Shown here one piece after another: positions 12,721-25,369 of a stretch of 64,000 nt of DNA. Each line of letters starts with the position of its first letter. Position 1 is the stretch's first letter. Position numbers and translations under genes: made by a program. The DNA is from Sciurus carolinensis (taxonomy: Eukaryota > Chordata > Mammalia > Rodentia > Sciuridae): the NCBI RefSeq assembly GCF_902686445.1, contig NC_062217.1, forward strand, positions 169,413,098 through 169,477,097, in the 5' to 3' direction. The notes under the pieces were generated by a model, which saw only the letters and a program-made list of their open reading frames with translations, was not told the DNA's origin and did no database searches.

Positions 12721-13399
12721 TGTCCTCGGCAGTACCCGTCCAGCACGCCGTGAAGCCCCGTACACCGGGGGTCTGAACTGCACCACTGGCTGTGGGCCAG
12801 CAGCCACGCATAACCCATTCATCCCAGGACAGCGATGGCAGTCCCTGGTGGCAGTTGCCTCTGTGTGAACTGCTCCAGGCCGTGGTGGCCCCTCTCTCCC
12901 TCTGCCCACCCACCAACCTTCTTGGTTCAATCATGGAAACTTTCTCCCAGGGTTTGCCGCCTGATTGTGCCGCAGAAGCACCTGGGAAAGTCTGTTCATG
13001 GTGGCTCCACCCCAGAGGGCCATGTGGGGGTTGTCAATGTGCCCACACGTTCCGGGAGAAACGAGGCCTGTCTTCCAGAGTCCGCAGACCTTGAACTCGG
13101 TCTCCCCCCCATCAGGACTGCAGGGACTCAGCGTGAGGGCTGGGGACGCGGCAGGCTGGCTGCGGGGGCGGCGAGAGGCTTTCTGCACTTGCAAGGGGCT
13201 TGCCTGGGGCGTGGTGTCCAGCAAACCCTCGGGGCATGGAGCATCCCGAGTCGGGATGGCGGTGCTCGGTCAGGTCTGCCCTCCAGCTGGCAAGTTAGAT
13301 GGCCGGCAGGGTTTGCGGGACCCCGAGCGAGGCTTACTTTTATTAAGGGAAATCATCAACTGAGGTTCAAAGACTGGACGATCAGACTGGCAGAGGGGC

Positions 13400-13502
13400 A
13401 GCATGGTGGGGACACCAGGCCAGCTCTGCCACTGAGGTCACGCGAAGTTGGGTGGTCACAGTGCTGGTCAGAGCCTCAGCTTCCTTCTCTGTAAACCGAA
13501 GG
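13400..13502 (+). mobile_element. MIR element
   Basis: MIR-like 'ggtcagagcctcagcttcc' followed by 'tctgtaaaccg', with the preceding 'agctctgccactgaggtcac'. Confidence 0.55.
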
Positions 13503-14787
13503 TGTCCCTACTGACCACATAGCCCCACCCCAGGCACAGGAATCGCTCCAGCAAACTTGTAAATATACAGGTTTGGGTCATAAATATTATTTTATTTATG
13601 TAATAAGCCGGAGTTTGCTCCACGACACTCAGATTTGAGGAGCATCCCATTCGATCACTCAGATTCCCACCTGCGGAAAGAGCCCTGGGAGGAGAAGCAG
13701 AACACCTGGTCACGTTCAGTTCCCTTGAGGATGCTGCGGTATCTCTGAAGCACGTCCTAGCGGCTGGTGACCCAGGGCTGGCCTCACACTCTTTCTGGCC
13801 CTGCAGCTCTGAATTCTGAGGCTCTAGCTTCAGCAATCGACTCTCGCAAGGCAGAGAAAGTCACAGTCACTCCCAGACTTTCTCTTCTCTTCTGTCTGCC
13901 CAGTGATTGCTCACGGGAAACCAAGGCAGAAGTGGGGAAGCCACACCCGCGTCAGAGTCCCTGCTAAGTGACTCTGCTCAGCTTCACAGGACCCGGTTGA
14001 GGCCCCTCTCCTGCTTCAACAGGAGTGCAAAGCTATCTGGCCTCCAAGGCCCAGGTCCCAAGGGGTGTCCTAAAAACAGCGACCCACTTTTTCTACCCGA
14101 ACTGTGAACTACTTTGGGAACAACCTGCTAGCCAAGCAAGCCTGATCGACTTTGTACCTGTCCAAGTGGTTCTTCTGAGTCCTTGAGAAGGCAACCACGG
14201 GAATCACTGCCCCCGTCTAGTGCCCCCAGAGGGCTCCTGTGCAGAGGTCGTCTGACGGGAGGATGAGGAGCGCAGCAGGATGCCCCCAAACCCCCCTTCC
14301 TGGCTCCAGCAGGCCACGTGAAGTGAGAGTCTCGCTCCTCCCACAGCTGGTGTGCTGCTGCCCAGGTCAGGGACCAACTGACCCCATCCACAGGAAGCAA
14401 AAAGGACCAAGTAGAACCCTAGCAATCAGCCAGCTCAAGCCACGGTCAACCAACTGCTGCACAGCACCTCAACCCCGAGATACCAGCCCTGCAGGCCCAA
14501 AAGGCCTGGCAAGACCCCCTGGCTCAGGACCCCTCTGACCTGTCTGCCCCCGTCACCTTCTCTGTGACACCCTCACTTGGCTCAGCCCAGGACCTATCTC
14601 CAGCAGTAACTGGTGGTCCCCTCAGTCCCAACCCTTGGGACCATTTACCAAACAACCCAGGTAGCACCTACTAAGGGCCAGGATCCATGCCAGCACAGAG
14701 TGGAGTGGGCACAAAGTCAGGTGACTGCACACAGTCTACGAGTGGCCGCCAGGACTCATCCAGACCATTCTTCTTCTCTTTCCACAT

Positions 14788-16085
14788 TTTTTAATTGGTG
14801 CATTATAGTTGTGCATACCAATGGGATTTGTTGTTACATAGTCATGCATGCACACGATCAATTCAGTAAGACAATAAAACTTGGCCAAGACCACTCCCAA
14901 CACCTCTCCTACCCCTTGGCCCCTTTCCTCTACTGATCTCCCTTTGATTTTCATGAAAGTCCTGCCCCTCCCCGACCTTCACCTATCTTTTCCTTTTCTT
15001 CTCTACCTTCCACATATGAGAAAAAGCATATGACCCTTGACCTTCTAGTTTGGTTCCTTTGCTTAACATAATGCTCTCAAGTCCCACCCATTCTCCTACT
15101 AATGACATAATTTCACTTTTCTTTAAGGATGAATAAAACTCCATCATATATGTAAACCACATTTTCTTTATCCATTCAGTCATCGATGGACATCAAGTCT
15201 GGTTCCATAATTTGGCTACTGTGAACTGTGCTGCTGTAAACACAGGTGTGCATGTATCACTGTAGTGTGATGACTTTAATTCTTTAGGATAAATACTGGG
15301 GAATGGTGTACCTAGGTCCTAAGGTGGTTCCATGCCTAGTCTTTTGAGGAGCCTCCATACTGATTTCCACAGTGGTGGTACTAATCTACAATCCCACCAA
15401 CAGTGTAAAAGCGTTCCTTTTTCTCCGCATCCTCTCCAGCATTTTTTACTCTTTGTATTTTTGATAGCTGACATTTTGACTGGAGTAAGATGAAATCCCA
15501 GTGTAGTTTTGATTTTCATTTTCTTAATTGCTAATGATTGAGCAATTTTCATAAATTTGTTGGCCACTTGCTTTTCTTCTTTTGAAACATGTCTATTTGT
15601 TTAATTCATTTGCTCATTAGTTAGGTTACTTGGGGGTTTCTGGTGTTAAGTTTTTTGAGTTCTTTATATAGTCTAGATATTAATCTTGTGAGAAGAGTAG
15701 CTAGCAAGGATTTTCTCCATTCTGTAGGTTGTCTCTTCACATTCCTAATTGTTTCCTTTGCTGTGCAGAAGCTTTCTAATTTGATATCATACCATTTATT
15801 GACTCAGCATTATTTCCTGAGTGCTAGGGGCCTGCTGTAAAGTTGTTGCCTGCCCCTATTTGCTGCTGGGGTATCGACCCTACATTTTCTGGCAGTTGCA
15901 TAGTTTCTGGTCTAATTCTTAAGACTGATTTTGAGTTGATTTTTGTGCGAGGTGAGAGATAAGGGTCAAGTTTCATTCTGCATGTGGATCACCAGTTTTC
16001 CCAGCACCATTTGTTAAAAAGGCTATCTGTTTTGGGCACCTCTGTCAAGGATCAGATGACTATAGATGTGTGAGTTGGTCTGTGT
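14788..16085 (-). mobile_element. LINE-1 3' fragment (ORF2 C-terminus and 3' end)
   Basis: About 1.3 kb of 5'-truncated LINE-1 in minus orientation. Minus-strand translations in more than one frame match the C-terminal part of L1 ORF2 (for example [10 protein letters not shown] at about 15,480-15,510 and EWIKKMWFTYMMEFYSSLKK at about 15,120-15,180). The frame is broken by shifts and stops, so it is dead. The upstream end near 16,085 is an ordinary 5' truncation. Confidence 0.85.
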
Positions 16086-16379
16086 CTTCTTTCCCAGACC
16101 ATTTTAAACAAATAAGCCAATGCTGAGAGGATCTAGAAGGCTCTTAGTAGCCACTCCTGCCACACGGGACAATGGTGTCAACGGCAAGCCTGGACGTGCT
16201 GCAGAGGAGGTCTCCTCCCCAGGAAGCCCAGGGCCCCTCCTGGTCCTGACCTCATGTAGGCCTTTAAGGGACTCTTCCTCCCACAGCCAGGTGACCCCAC
16301 GTGTAGAGGCCACGTGGAGTGGTGGCAAGAGACTCTGGGCTGTGGTCTGAGGGAGTCACACAGGCACGTGGCTGAGAGC

Positions 16380-16545
16380 GTCTCACAGCATGGTGAGCAC
16401 GGGCCCACTCACTCCCAGAAGACGAGATCCTGGCAAAGGCCCATCCCAGCATGGGTTGACCTGTGCCAGCCAGCTGACCTCACCGAGCCTCGGTTTCCTC
16501 AACTGTACAGAGGGGATAACATAGCGCCTTCCTAGATGGCATGGG
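16380..16545 (+). mobile_element. MIR element
   Basis: MIR core with 'gacctcaccgagcctcggtt' and 'cctcaactgtacagaggggat'. Confidence 0.6.
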
Positions 16546-18280
16546 GGACTCACGACCGGGCACAGGGAGGGTGTGCACACATGTCCCAGACTGCCTCCAG
16601 CCTCGGGAGCTGAGGGGTTCCATCTCAGGCAGCAGAACACTGAGGGGGTGGCAGTGGGAAGGCCTGGCAGGGGTCTGGCATCTGCGAGGCCCGCCACCCA
16701 GGGCTGGGCTTCGTGGTCTAATTGGGGGTCCAGCGTGGGGCCCCCAGGACTCACAGCAGCTGGTCTGCAGAGCTAGGGGTGAACTTCCAGTTCTGGCTGG
16801 TCAGAAGCAACAGCCTCTCCCACAGCAGGGTCACTAGCTGCCCCCACCCTTCCGGTCCCTCCGGCAGCCCACACGCCACTGGGGTCCTCCCTGCCTGATT
16901 AGCAGGCGAAGCCTGTCCTGGGAGAACTGAATGGGCCCTTCTGCTCCCAGGGCAGCCCTCACAGTGTGGCTTTGTGGCAGGGCAGCCTGGCCAGGCCTCA
17001 GCTGTTTACACTCCCTGCAATTTTGACTTCACCCCCTGGCTCCCACCTTCAGGGCACAGGCAGGGCTGGGGGTGGGTTCCAGTGTTTTCCTCTGGAAAAG
17101 TGGCTGGCCCTGGGTGGGGACTGCTCCGGCCACCACAGGCAGACCTGGGCTGGCTGTTTGCAGGGGCGTGTGGACCGTAGTGCAGGCTGGAGGTAAGACG
17201 CCCACACAGCCAGGACCCGCCCGCCAGGAGGCTCAGTCCTGACCAACGAGGGCAGCAGCAGCCCGCTGCTCCCCAGGGAGGCAGAGCCTCCTGCACCCTG
17301 AAGATGGAGCAGCCTAGAGAAGGGGCTCCTCCTCCCAAATGTCCAGTGCGGCAGGCACTTCTCCAGGCAGGGGCGCCTACCCCTGGCCCAGTCCAGGAGC
17401 AAACACTGGCCATGCCCACAGGCAAACTGGCAGATCCTCTCCAGAGAGGGAGCGCCTCCTGAGCAGGTGGCGTGGAGTCGCAGCTCCAAGTGGGGCTGGG
17501 GCTCTTCCCGCGTTCCAGAAGCAGGTGAGGACAATGGGGGCACCAGGGGCAGAAGATGACCATCCCTCAGGCCCCTGCCCTAAACGGGCCGGCCAGTCCC
17601 ACCCTCAGCCACACTTACCAAGTCAGCCAGGGCCACTCCTGGGTTGGAGAATGCCAGGCCCCTGCGTGAGCCCGAGGGCCAGGGCTCTCCACTCCACAGT
17701 ACAGACCAGGCAGTACTAGTTACGGCTCCAGGCACAGGACGCCTCCACCCCCACCTTAAGACTGTGGCTCTCCCTGGCCTGGCTGCCCCCAGCTACTCAC
17801 TGCTCTGGGGGCCTGAAAACCAGCCTCTTCTGCTGGGAAGAAAGCTTCTACCTGCTGGAGAAAGAGGAGGGCAGAGGGGTACCACCCCTCTCAGGGTCCC
17901 CTTCTAAGAAGTCCTTCCCCAGTCTGAGTGGGCTGAGGCACTGGCCTTGACCTTAGCACTGATGGGGTTTGGGATAAGCCACCCCAAACTGTGACACTTC
18001 AGTATTTGAGAAAACCCCTGGAGCAAGAAGTTTGCTCGCCTCCAGTCCAACTGCCCTCTTCCTGAAGTAGGCCTAGGCCTTGGGAGGGAAGCCCTGTCTC
18101 CCTGTCTCCAAACCACCCAGACACAGAAGAGCCTGAGCCAGCCGGCCTGCTAGCTCCCCAGAACATCCACCAGACCACAGGCCTCTACCCAGGCACCCTT
18201 CCCCAAGACTGTCCGCTTCTTTCCCAGGCCTTGAGTAAGATATACAGGCTCATGGGTTTCTTTGGGTGTTCATTTCCTTT
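16545..18280. other. Intergenic stretch, nothing recognised
   Basis: GC-rich, repeat-poor DNA between the LINE-1 relic and the orphan CpG island. A 185-codon minus-strand open frame at 17006-17563 overlaps others and carries no recognisable domain. Confidence 0.55.
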
Positions 18281-18349
18281 GAATGCTCCAGCCCTCAAAA
18301 AAGGTATATTTAAAAACTGCGCAGCTTTTCTTTTTATCACTCTGTCTTC

Positions 18350-19350
18350 TGCTAAAGAGGCTCAGTCATGAACCAAGATGGGCAAAAGAGAAATTTCTCC
18401 CCGTCTGCAGCACCCACACACCAGAGCGTGCCAGGCCCGGCAGGCCAAGATCGCCAGCTCAGCGGCCAGCGTCCGGAGGTCAGCAAGGCTGCACAGTCCA
18501 AGGCCCCACATCTCCCCACTCCTACAGGGCTCCCCTCCCCCGCACCAGGACAAGCGTTCGGAACCCACTGCGGGACCCACCCCCCTTCGCAGCCGTGCAG
18601 GCTGCAGATCCAGCAGCCGGTCCCTAACAGTCTGGTGGACTCTAGGAGGCCCAGGAAACTGAGGTGGGCCGTTCCCCACCTCTCGGCTGCACAGGCGACA
18701 GTCGCTGGACGGTTCCTTGCTGGGGCAGTTCCCCCTGCTCGGGAGCCGGCTCCTCTGCATGGGGAACCAAAAGGGGCGCCGACTGGGTGAACACGACTCA
18801 CACCCCCAAGCCAATAGGCGGGAGCCCCAAAGTACGAGTAACGAGCACGGCAAGAACCCAGCCAGACCCGAACGGCCACCGCGCCACAAAGGGTTGTTTC
18901 ATTTTCCGACTGTTTACTAGGAGGACCTTTAATCGCCACAATAATAAACATCTTTAACAAGAGCGCATTGCTCTGCAGCGCTGGGGGACACCGCTCCGAC
19001 GGAGAGACAGTCCGCGGCGAGCAGAGCAGCGCAGCGGAAAGGCCCCGCCCCGGCCCCGCCCCCGCCCCGCCCCCCGGCTCCGCGCATCTCCCCCCACCCC
19101 GGGCTCCGGCCCGCGCATGCGCACCGCGGCGGCTCTCTGTCAGGACGGGGATCAATGCTTTGCCGGCAGCGCCCCCTGCCGTCCCAGCGCTGCGGCTGCG
19201 CCGGCCAGACCCCCAGACCCAGGGCCTGTGTGTCGCCCGCCTGCAGGCTCAGGGCCTTAAAGATCAAAGGCACCTCCACAAACCCGGTCATCTCCCCCGA
19301 AAACCCGGAGCGCCTCTCCGCGGAAGTGGGGCCTCTTTTTCCCGGGAAAC
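18350..19350. promoter_or_regulatory. Orphan CpG island with promoter-like elements
   Basis: A CpG-dense block about 4.5 kb beyond the 3' end of OAT. It contains a CCAAT box (18811-18815, plus), a GC-box array (about 19041-19076) and a full NRF1 palindrome GCGCATGCGC (19113-19122) with matching flanks. A weaker CTCF-like site lies at 19169-19182. No recognised gene starts here. Open frames of 267 codons (minus) and 216 codons (plus) are present but have only low-complexity, GC-driven content. It may drive a long non-coding RNA; direction is unknown. Confidence 0.7.
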
Positions 19351-19596
19351 TGGCTTCGGGGGAAGCTTAGTCACAAGATCTTCAAGCCCAAGAGGGGGAA
19401 TGGGAACCCACTCACAGAAGGTGGTGGACGCAGTCTTGTCCTTGTGTGAAACCTTCTGCCTGGGTCTCAGAATGACTTCGCTGTGGGTTGCAGGCGTGCT
19501 GAGAGACCACCTGAGCTGCGTGCCACTCATAGGGGGTTCAGGCTCAGGCCCCACCTCCAGAGACCACTTGACCAGGCCAGGCTTTAGAAATACTGC

Positions 19597-19676
19597 CCTG
19601 GCTAGGGATGCGGCCTAGGGGTAGAGCACCTGGCAGCTAGAGTCCCTGATTCCATCCCTAGGACGGCAGAAAAAGC
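19597..19676 (+). mobile_element. ID SINE
   Basis: 'ctagggatgcggcctagggg' head and 'attccatccctaggacggcag' box-B end. Confidence 0.7.
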
Positions 19677-20166
19677 ACTGGTCTAATCTGATCCCCTTTA
19701 CATGAAGAACGGAGAGGTGTGGACTTGCCCTTTGCCTGAGGTCACCCAGCTCCTCAGGGACAAGAACAAAACTGAAGCTGCCACCCTACCTCCATATCAT
19801 CAGCACCTGCCAGGTTCTGTCCCAGCAGAACCTTCCCCCTTTGAGTCTGCCCCTGTGTACTGTAATAGGGTCACACTGGCAGTGGACCCTCCATGATGCT
19901 AGGCTTCCTGGGGCAGAAGCGGTTGCTCACCCAGCGTTCCTGCCCCCAGGTCACCCCACCAAAGGTGTGCAGCTTTGTGTGTTGTTGCACACATATCGTG
20001 AAATAATTACTGGGGTGATTTCTCCCAGTGTGTTAATAGGTATACGACTTGGCCCTCGGGAGCCACAGTGATTTTGTGTTGAAAAAGAAGGCAGGTGAGA
20101 GGAGGGGCTGGCACCCACCGGGCTTGGACCAAGGGGCTACCACTGACCCACATCCAGTTCTTTTTA

Positions 20167-20300
20167 TTTTATTTTTTTTTTATTTCGAGACGGTCTCACC
20201 AAGTTGCCCAGGCTGGCCTCTAACTTGCAGTGCTCTGGCCTCAGCCCTCCGGGGTGGCTGGGGTTACAGGTGTGTGGCACCATGCACGTCAGGAGCCGGC
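20167..20300 (-). mobile_element. B1-like SINE
   Basis: T-rich tail on the left, then 'ggtctcaccaagttgcccag' and 'ggggtggctggggttacagg'. Confidence 0.8.
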
Positions 20301-20879
20301 ATCTTACTAGCACACTTCAAACCCCACCCCACTGCCCTGAGGCAAAGCCACCAAGACCAGCAGGCCCTCGATCCTCCACAGCCATTTACACGGCAGCCTG
20401 AGCTGTCAGTACTCACTGAACCTCTGCTTTGAGCCAGGATCAGCTTTTGGGGCCCAGAAAATGAAACCCTGAAATATGGTTTGGAGCATGCTAAGCAGAG
20501 TGTATTGCTTGTGCCCACCCCAGTGTGGGGAGATTCTGGAATCCCCTTATCTGCCTTAAGAGTAGACTGTAAAAGGTGCCTTCCACCCCTACCTGAAACC
20601 TGCCATGGAGAGAAGACTGGGGAATGAACTGCACCTACTCTCCATGTCTGACCCTGGCTTATTCAGATTCCAAAGAGAAACTTTACAAATTGATTTCTAC
20701 CCCAGGGACCATCTGTTCCCCAGAAATCATTCACAACCCCTCAAAAGTGTCTGCATCCCCCCCCTCCCTCTCCCTGCTTCATGGCACTGGGGCACCACAC
20801 TCCTGGGGCTTCTCCTTTTTACGCACCTGCCGTCCTATTTAATCATCAGTTTACTCCAACCAACTTTCACAGGTTGAAG

Positions 20880-21195
20880 GGAAAACTTTGCCCTGACATT
20901 GCCTCCACCCAGGCTCTCATCCCTAGCTATCATCTGCTCTGCACTTAAGCATTGTGATGCAAATTATGAAACCATATTAGCTCAAATTATTTCATGAATA
21001 ATTTGAAGGCCTGGGCTGATGCAAAGAGGGAAAAAAAGTCTCATTTATAAGTTAATCAAAATAAAGGCTGGGGAGCTAATAAAACTCCTCAGAGCTGTTA
21101 CACATTCAGGGTACACTGGAAACGTCCTGAATATATTTAAAGGAGTTTTTCCTAAAAGGACTAAGCTGCTTTTGTGTATTTATTATTCATTCCAA
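20880..21195. promoter_or_regulatory. Candidate conserved non-coding element with palindrome
   Basis: AT-rich, SINE-free block. It has an octamer ATGCAAAT at 20957-20964 and a perfect 10-bp inverted repeat (TCAAATTATT at 20982-20991 and its complement at 20997-21006, 5-nt spacer). Several TAAT and TTAATCA cores follow. No coding potential is seen. Confidence 0.4.
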
Positions 21196-21394
21196 TGACT
21201 CCCACTGGTATTTATAAGAATCCCTCCCCAGCGTCGGAAAAAACTGAAATGCTTTTACACATACCAGGGGCATCTCAGCCACAATCCAGAGAAAAAAGGA
21301 AGGACTGTCCCCCAACCTCCAGCCCAAGACACCTGGGACCACCTTCTGCCTCCCTCAGAAACTTTGCCAGGGCTCTCAGGCAACACCACTTACT

Positions 21395-21490
21395 ATTTCA
21401 GTGACCTGGGAAGTCTGTCCTTCCAAGCCTTGGTTTTCCCATCTGTCACGGGGGATGACAGTAGCTGTTGTGAGACTTAACATTTTTGGA
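21395..21490 (+). mobile_element. MIR element
   Basis: 'agccttggttttcccatctg' followed by 'gggggatgacagtagc', typical of the MIR 3' half. Confidence 0.6.
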
Positions 21491-22559
21491 TGACCAGGCA
21501 CAGGCCATTTTCAAAAAGCTATTTCTTTGAACCACTACCTATGCTCAGGGCCAGCCCAAGTACTACTCAAAAAACTTTTCCAATAAATGCTCCTCCTAAC
21601 AGCCCCATGAGGTCAGGAACCCTGTGCCTCCGCCAGTGGAACTCGGGGCAGCCCTGAGCCTGGCAGGGTGGAGTGGGTGACACTCTGCATTTACTCTCAA
21701 CACCCACTCTACAAGGCAGTCCCCTGGGAACATTTACCATGCAGATGCCAGGCCCGCCCCTGGAGATTGCCGTATCTGATTTGAAGTGGGGCCTGGACAC
21801 TGATGTCAACTTTTTAATCAAGCAAGCCAGAAGACTCTAGTGTGCAGCCAGCACAGATCGCAACCCACAAGTGTCCCAGCGCGGTGTCCCATCGGTGGGG
21901 CTGCGCAGCAGCGCAGGATGGGAATTTCAGACTGCTGGTGCGGGACGTGCACTGTCATTTTCACCTGGTGTATTGCCCTGGGTAAATCACGTCCTGTCCC
22001 AGCCTCAGTTTTTGCAGTGCTTTAGATGAGGTGACAGGGAAAGTCAGAACCCAAAGAGCAAGTCACCAGCAAGTGGGGTGAAGAGGCGGTTGTGGCGGTG
22101 ACTCCTCAGAGCCTTGTCCCCTTTCTCTGGTCATAACCAGTCCTGTGTCTGGGCCTCCTGTGCTCTAGGCTCCTCCCCTTGGTGTACAGCCAGGCCTCAG
22201 CTCTGCCCATCCCCCCTCATCTGGAAGCCACCAGCGCCCAGACGCTCCCCTGTCCGGAAGCCTTCTCCCTCCTCTCTCCTCCAGTTTTCTACAACTCCGT
22301 GCCTGCAGGTCGCATGGATGAGCAAAGTGAGGCTCTAACAGCAAATGCTCCAATGTCACCGCCTGCGGTTCCTCCTGCCTCCCCCAACCTGGCTCCCTTC
22401 ACCAGGGCCTCCCCTCCACGGGATCCCCAAGCCTGAAGCACAGCCCTCGCTGCCACCTCTCACACACCACACCTAGACCTGGGCCACACACCAGGGCACA
22501 GCAATAAATGTAAGTGACGAGCCCAAGTGGCAGGGGTCTTTGTTGTTGTTTTGGGGACG

Positions 22560-22765
22560 GGGAGGGGCGTTTTGTTGGTGTTACTTATTGAACCCAGGGG
22601 CTCTGCATCCATCATCCATCACTGAGCTACATCCCCAGCCTTTTTTGGGGGGTGGGGGAGACAGGGTCTCACTATATTGCTGAGGCTGGCCTTGAACTTG
22701 TGATCCTCCTGCCTCCCCATCTTGAGTGGCAGGGATTACAGTTGAGACCTGCATCAGGCAGGTTT
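22560..22765 (-). mobile_element. Composite B1+ID SINE
   Basis: ID part ('ttgaacccaggggctctgc … gagctacatccccagcc') joined to B1 part ('acagggtctcactatattgc … ggcagggattaca'). Confidence 0.8.
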
Positions 22766-23889
22766 TCTAATGCTGCTAAACTCACGCCCCTTCTGCTTCC
22801 CTTCCTTCCCTCAGGGGTCCCACAGCGTGCCAGCTTAGAGAATGGGTCCAAGGTGTCCATCTTCACTGCCCACTTCTTGCACTGAGGTCCCCACCATTCG
22901 GCCTGACTCTGTGCTTTGCTACCCTCTGCCCAACCTCACACTTAGGGTCTCACATTAAGACCTTCAGAGAATTTAGCCGGGAGCTTCAATCGTTAAACCT
23001 ATCTGGCCTTGAGGTCTTCTGGGAGTGAGAACTGTCCTGTGCAAATTAAACTGACTCCTGAAGGAGGCCGGGATATCCACTGAGCTGTGGGAAGCAGACT
23101 CGGGGGCACTGATGGGGCTGCCCCTCAGCACCGCTGCAGAGATGGGGGTTCCCGCCCATGGCAGCACACCAGCTGGCCTGGTGCCAGCCCAGTTGCAGAT
23201 GACCTCCCTGTAACTGCTCACGCACTGAAACCTCCTCTGACGTGACAGGACACATTCAAGTACCAAAGACCCAGTTCTCGTGCTGCAGAGAGGACCTTGC
23301 TGGAACCCAGAGGAGGCGAGGAACAGCCTGGCACTACTGAGCTTAGAAAGTTCACTCCTTTGAACGGCAAGCCCCGTCCAGGATCTACTCCACGGAGAAT
23401 GCTCACACCAAAGAGACGTCAGCAAAACTTAATGAAAAGGGGGAAAAAAACCACTGTCATGTGACAACATGAAGTAGTCACAGGCTTTACTTAAAGAGTG
23501 AAAGGCCTAAAACAAGCTAAGTGGTTCCAAGATGAGATGAAATTGTAACATATCCACACAGAGAATGAGATAAATTTATAATTGCCAGAAACACAAAATA
23601 CTCTAGGTAAAAAGAAAAACAGGGAAGTTGCAAAACATTATGTACAGAAAGGGTAAGTTTAAGAAAAATGGTATCTATGCACAGGGGAAAAGCCACTGTT
23701 CTGAAAGGGGTATAGAAGAGTCTTGTATTTTCTTTTTCTAATTCCTATCCTTTCATAGGTCACCAAAGAAAGCTAAAGTGCTCTTAGAAAACACAAGGAA
23801 TAAAGCAAGGTAAGAACATTCCCCAAGAGGTTAAAGATGTTAGGTGCCTGATAAGACTGCAGGAATAGCACACTGATCACAAAACAGAC
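22766..23889. other. Intergenic stretch 3' of OAT
   Basis: About 1.1 kb between a SINE and the OAT poly(A) site. Becomes AT-rich after 23,400. A 150-codon minus frame at 22973-23425 has no recognisable features. No other gene is seen. Confidence 0.55.
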
Positions 23890-24520
23890 ATTGTAAATAA
23901 AAGCTTTATTTTAAATTTAAAGAAATGTTGGAAATAAACAATATTTTTACAAATTATAATCAAGGACTTAAAACATAATTTAGGAATGAATTCTTAATTA
24001 GAAATGATGACATCCATAGAATACTCTGGTGCTGGCCAATATAAAGTTTACTTTAAACTAGCATTTTACATATGTTTACCCATTAATCATCCTAATGCTC
24101 AATGATTGCAATGATTCAGCATTATAAAGTCAAGCATGTCTTTCATGTACTATCTCAGAGATAACTTTTTCAAATACAAAACATTTATCCCAGGCAAGGA
24201 AATTATAAAACATATATAAATTATACTGAAGGACTTGATTTGAAGGCTGTCTCTACATAGGTAGATGCAATTCACCTTAGAAAGCACACACTCCTCAGAA
24301 CACTAACCACATGTAGATGCCACTCATTCTTTTAGTTGTACCACACAGCCACCTGCAGGTTCATAAATGTCACTCTATTATATATCAACTGAAAAAAATA
24401 TATGTCCCAAAAAAGTCTTTGAAGACACGTGGGAGTGGAAATGTGCCGGCATTCAGAGCAGGGCTTTCTCAGGACCCCCATCTCCAGCCGGCCCCCAGGA
24501 GCCACTGAGCAGGTCCACCC
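23890..24520 (-). other. OAT: OAT 3' UTR
   Basis: About 630 nt of AT-rich sequence from the stop codon to the inferred cleavage site. No SINE is inserted in it and no long open frame occurs. It shares the last exon with coding exon 9. Confidence 0.85.
23905..23910 (-). terminator. OAT: OAT poly(A) signal AATAAA
   Basis: TTTATT on the plus strand reads AATAAA on the transcript. It is followed on the minus strand by a T/GT-rich stretch (around 23,860-23,890) that would serve as the downstream element. Cleavage is expected near 23,885-23,895. Confidence 0.8.
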
Positions 24521-24709
<189 letters not shown>

Positions 24710-24824
24710 TCATCAAGGATAAACGTCTAAACATCCCTTTCATGTTACATGGGTGGCAGCCTGGCAAAAGGGAATTCCCAGTGCCAGCTCAAGAAAGGAA
24801 GCACCAAGTTGCAGGACAGTTTTA

Positions 24825-24892
24825 TTCTGATTTTTGGTGCTAGAGACAGTACCCAAGTGCTCTACCACTGGCTACACGTCAGCCCTCCTATA
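24825..24892 (-). mobile_element. ID SINE
   Basis: 'ggtgctagagacagtaccc' and 'gctctaccactggc' in reverse complement, in the last OAT intron. Confidence 0.65.
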
Positions 24893-24911
24893 ATTCTCAA
24901 AAATTAAGTTA

Positions 24912-25142
24912 CTCCTGGCTGGGCATGTAGCTCACTTGGCTAGCATGTACAAGGCCTTGGGTTAGTCCCCATACTGTCAAAAAACAAAACAAAACATTAA
25001 AATTACATGAGCAAATTACATGTACACACCTGTACTCCGAGCTACTTGAGAGGCTGACAGGATGATCAAAATTTTGATGCCAGCCTTGGCAACTAAGCAA
25101 GACCCTCAGTAACTTAGAAAAAACCCCATCTCAAAGTAAAAA
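24912..25142 (+). mobile_element. ID SINE followed by B1-like SINE
   Basis: ID head 'ggctgggcatgtagctcac' with A-rich tail at about 24990, then a degenerate B1 ('tactccgagctacttgagag … agaccctcagtaac'). Confidence 0.65.
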
Positions 25143-25369
25143 GGGCAAGAGGTCAAATGTGGAATTTTCCACCTCTGGTGTCATGCTGGTGCTCAAAACC
25201 TTGAAATCTGGAGCATTCTGTACTTGCAGATTAGGAATGCTCACCCTAATTATTCAGGAACTAATGCAAAAAAACTTGACTCAGAATGAGCAATACTCAA
25301 AACTTGGGGAACAACAAGCACCCCTAAAAGGGACGTGCTGCCTGAGCTGTGCCGTGAGCTGGTCACTTC

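Noticed and set aside
14983..15567. Protein-coding gene with W-rich C-terminus
   Set aside because: The similarity is to LINE-1 ORF2 and the frame is broken; annotated as a mobile element.
18352..19155. 267-codon minus frame and 216-codon plus frame in the orphan CpG island
   Set aside because: Stop codons are rare in GC-rich islands. The products are low-complexity Gly/Ala/Pro/Arg mixtures without a recognisable domain.
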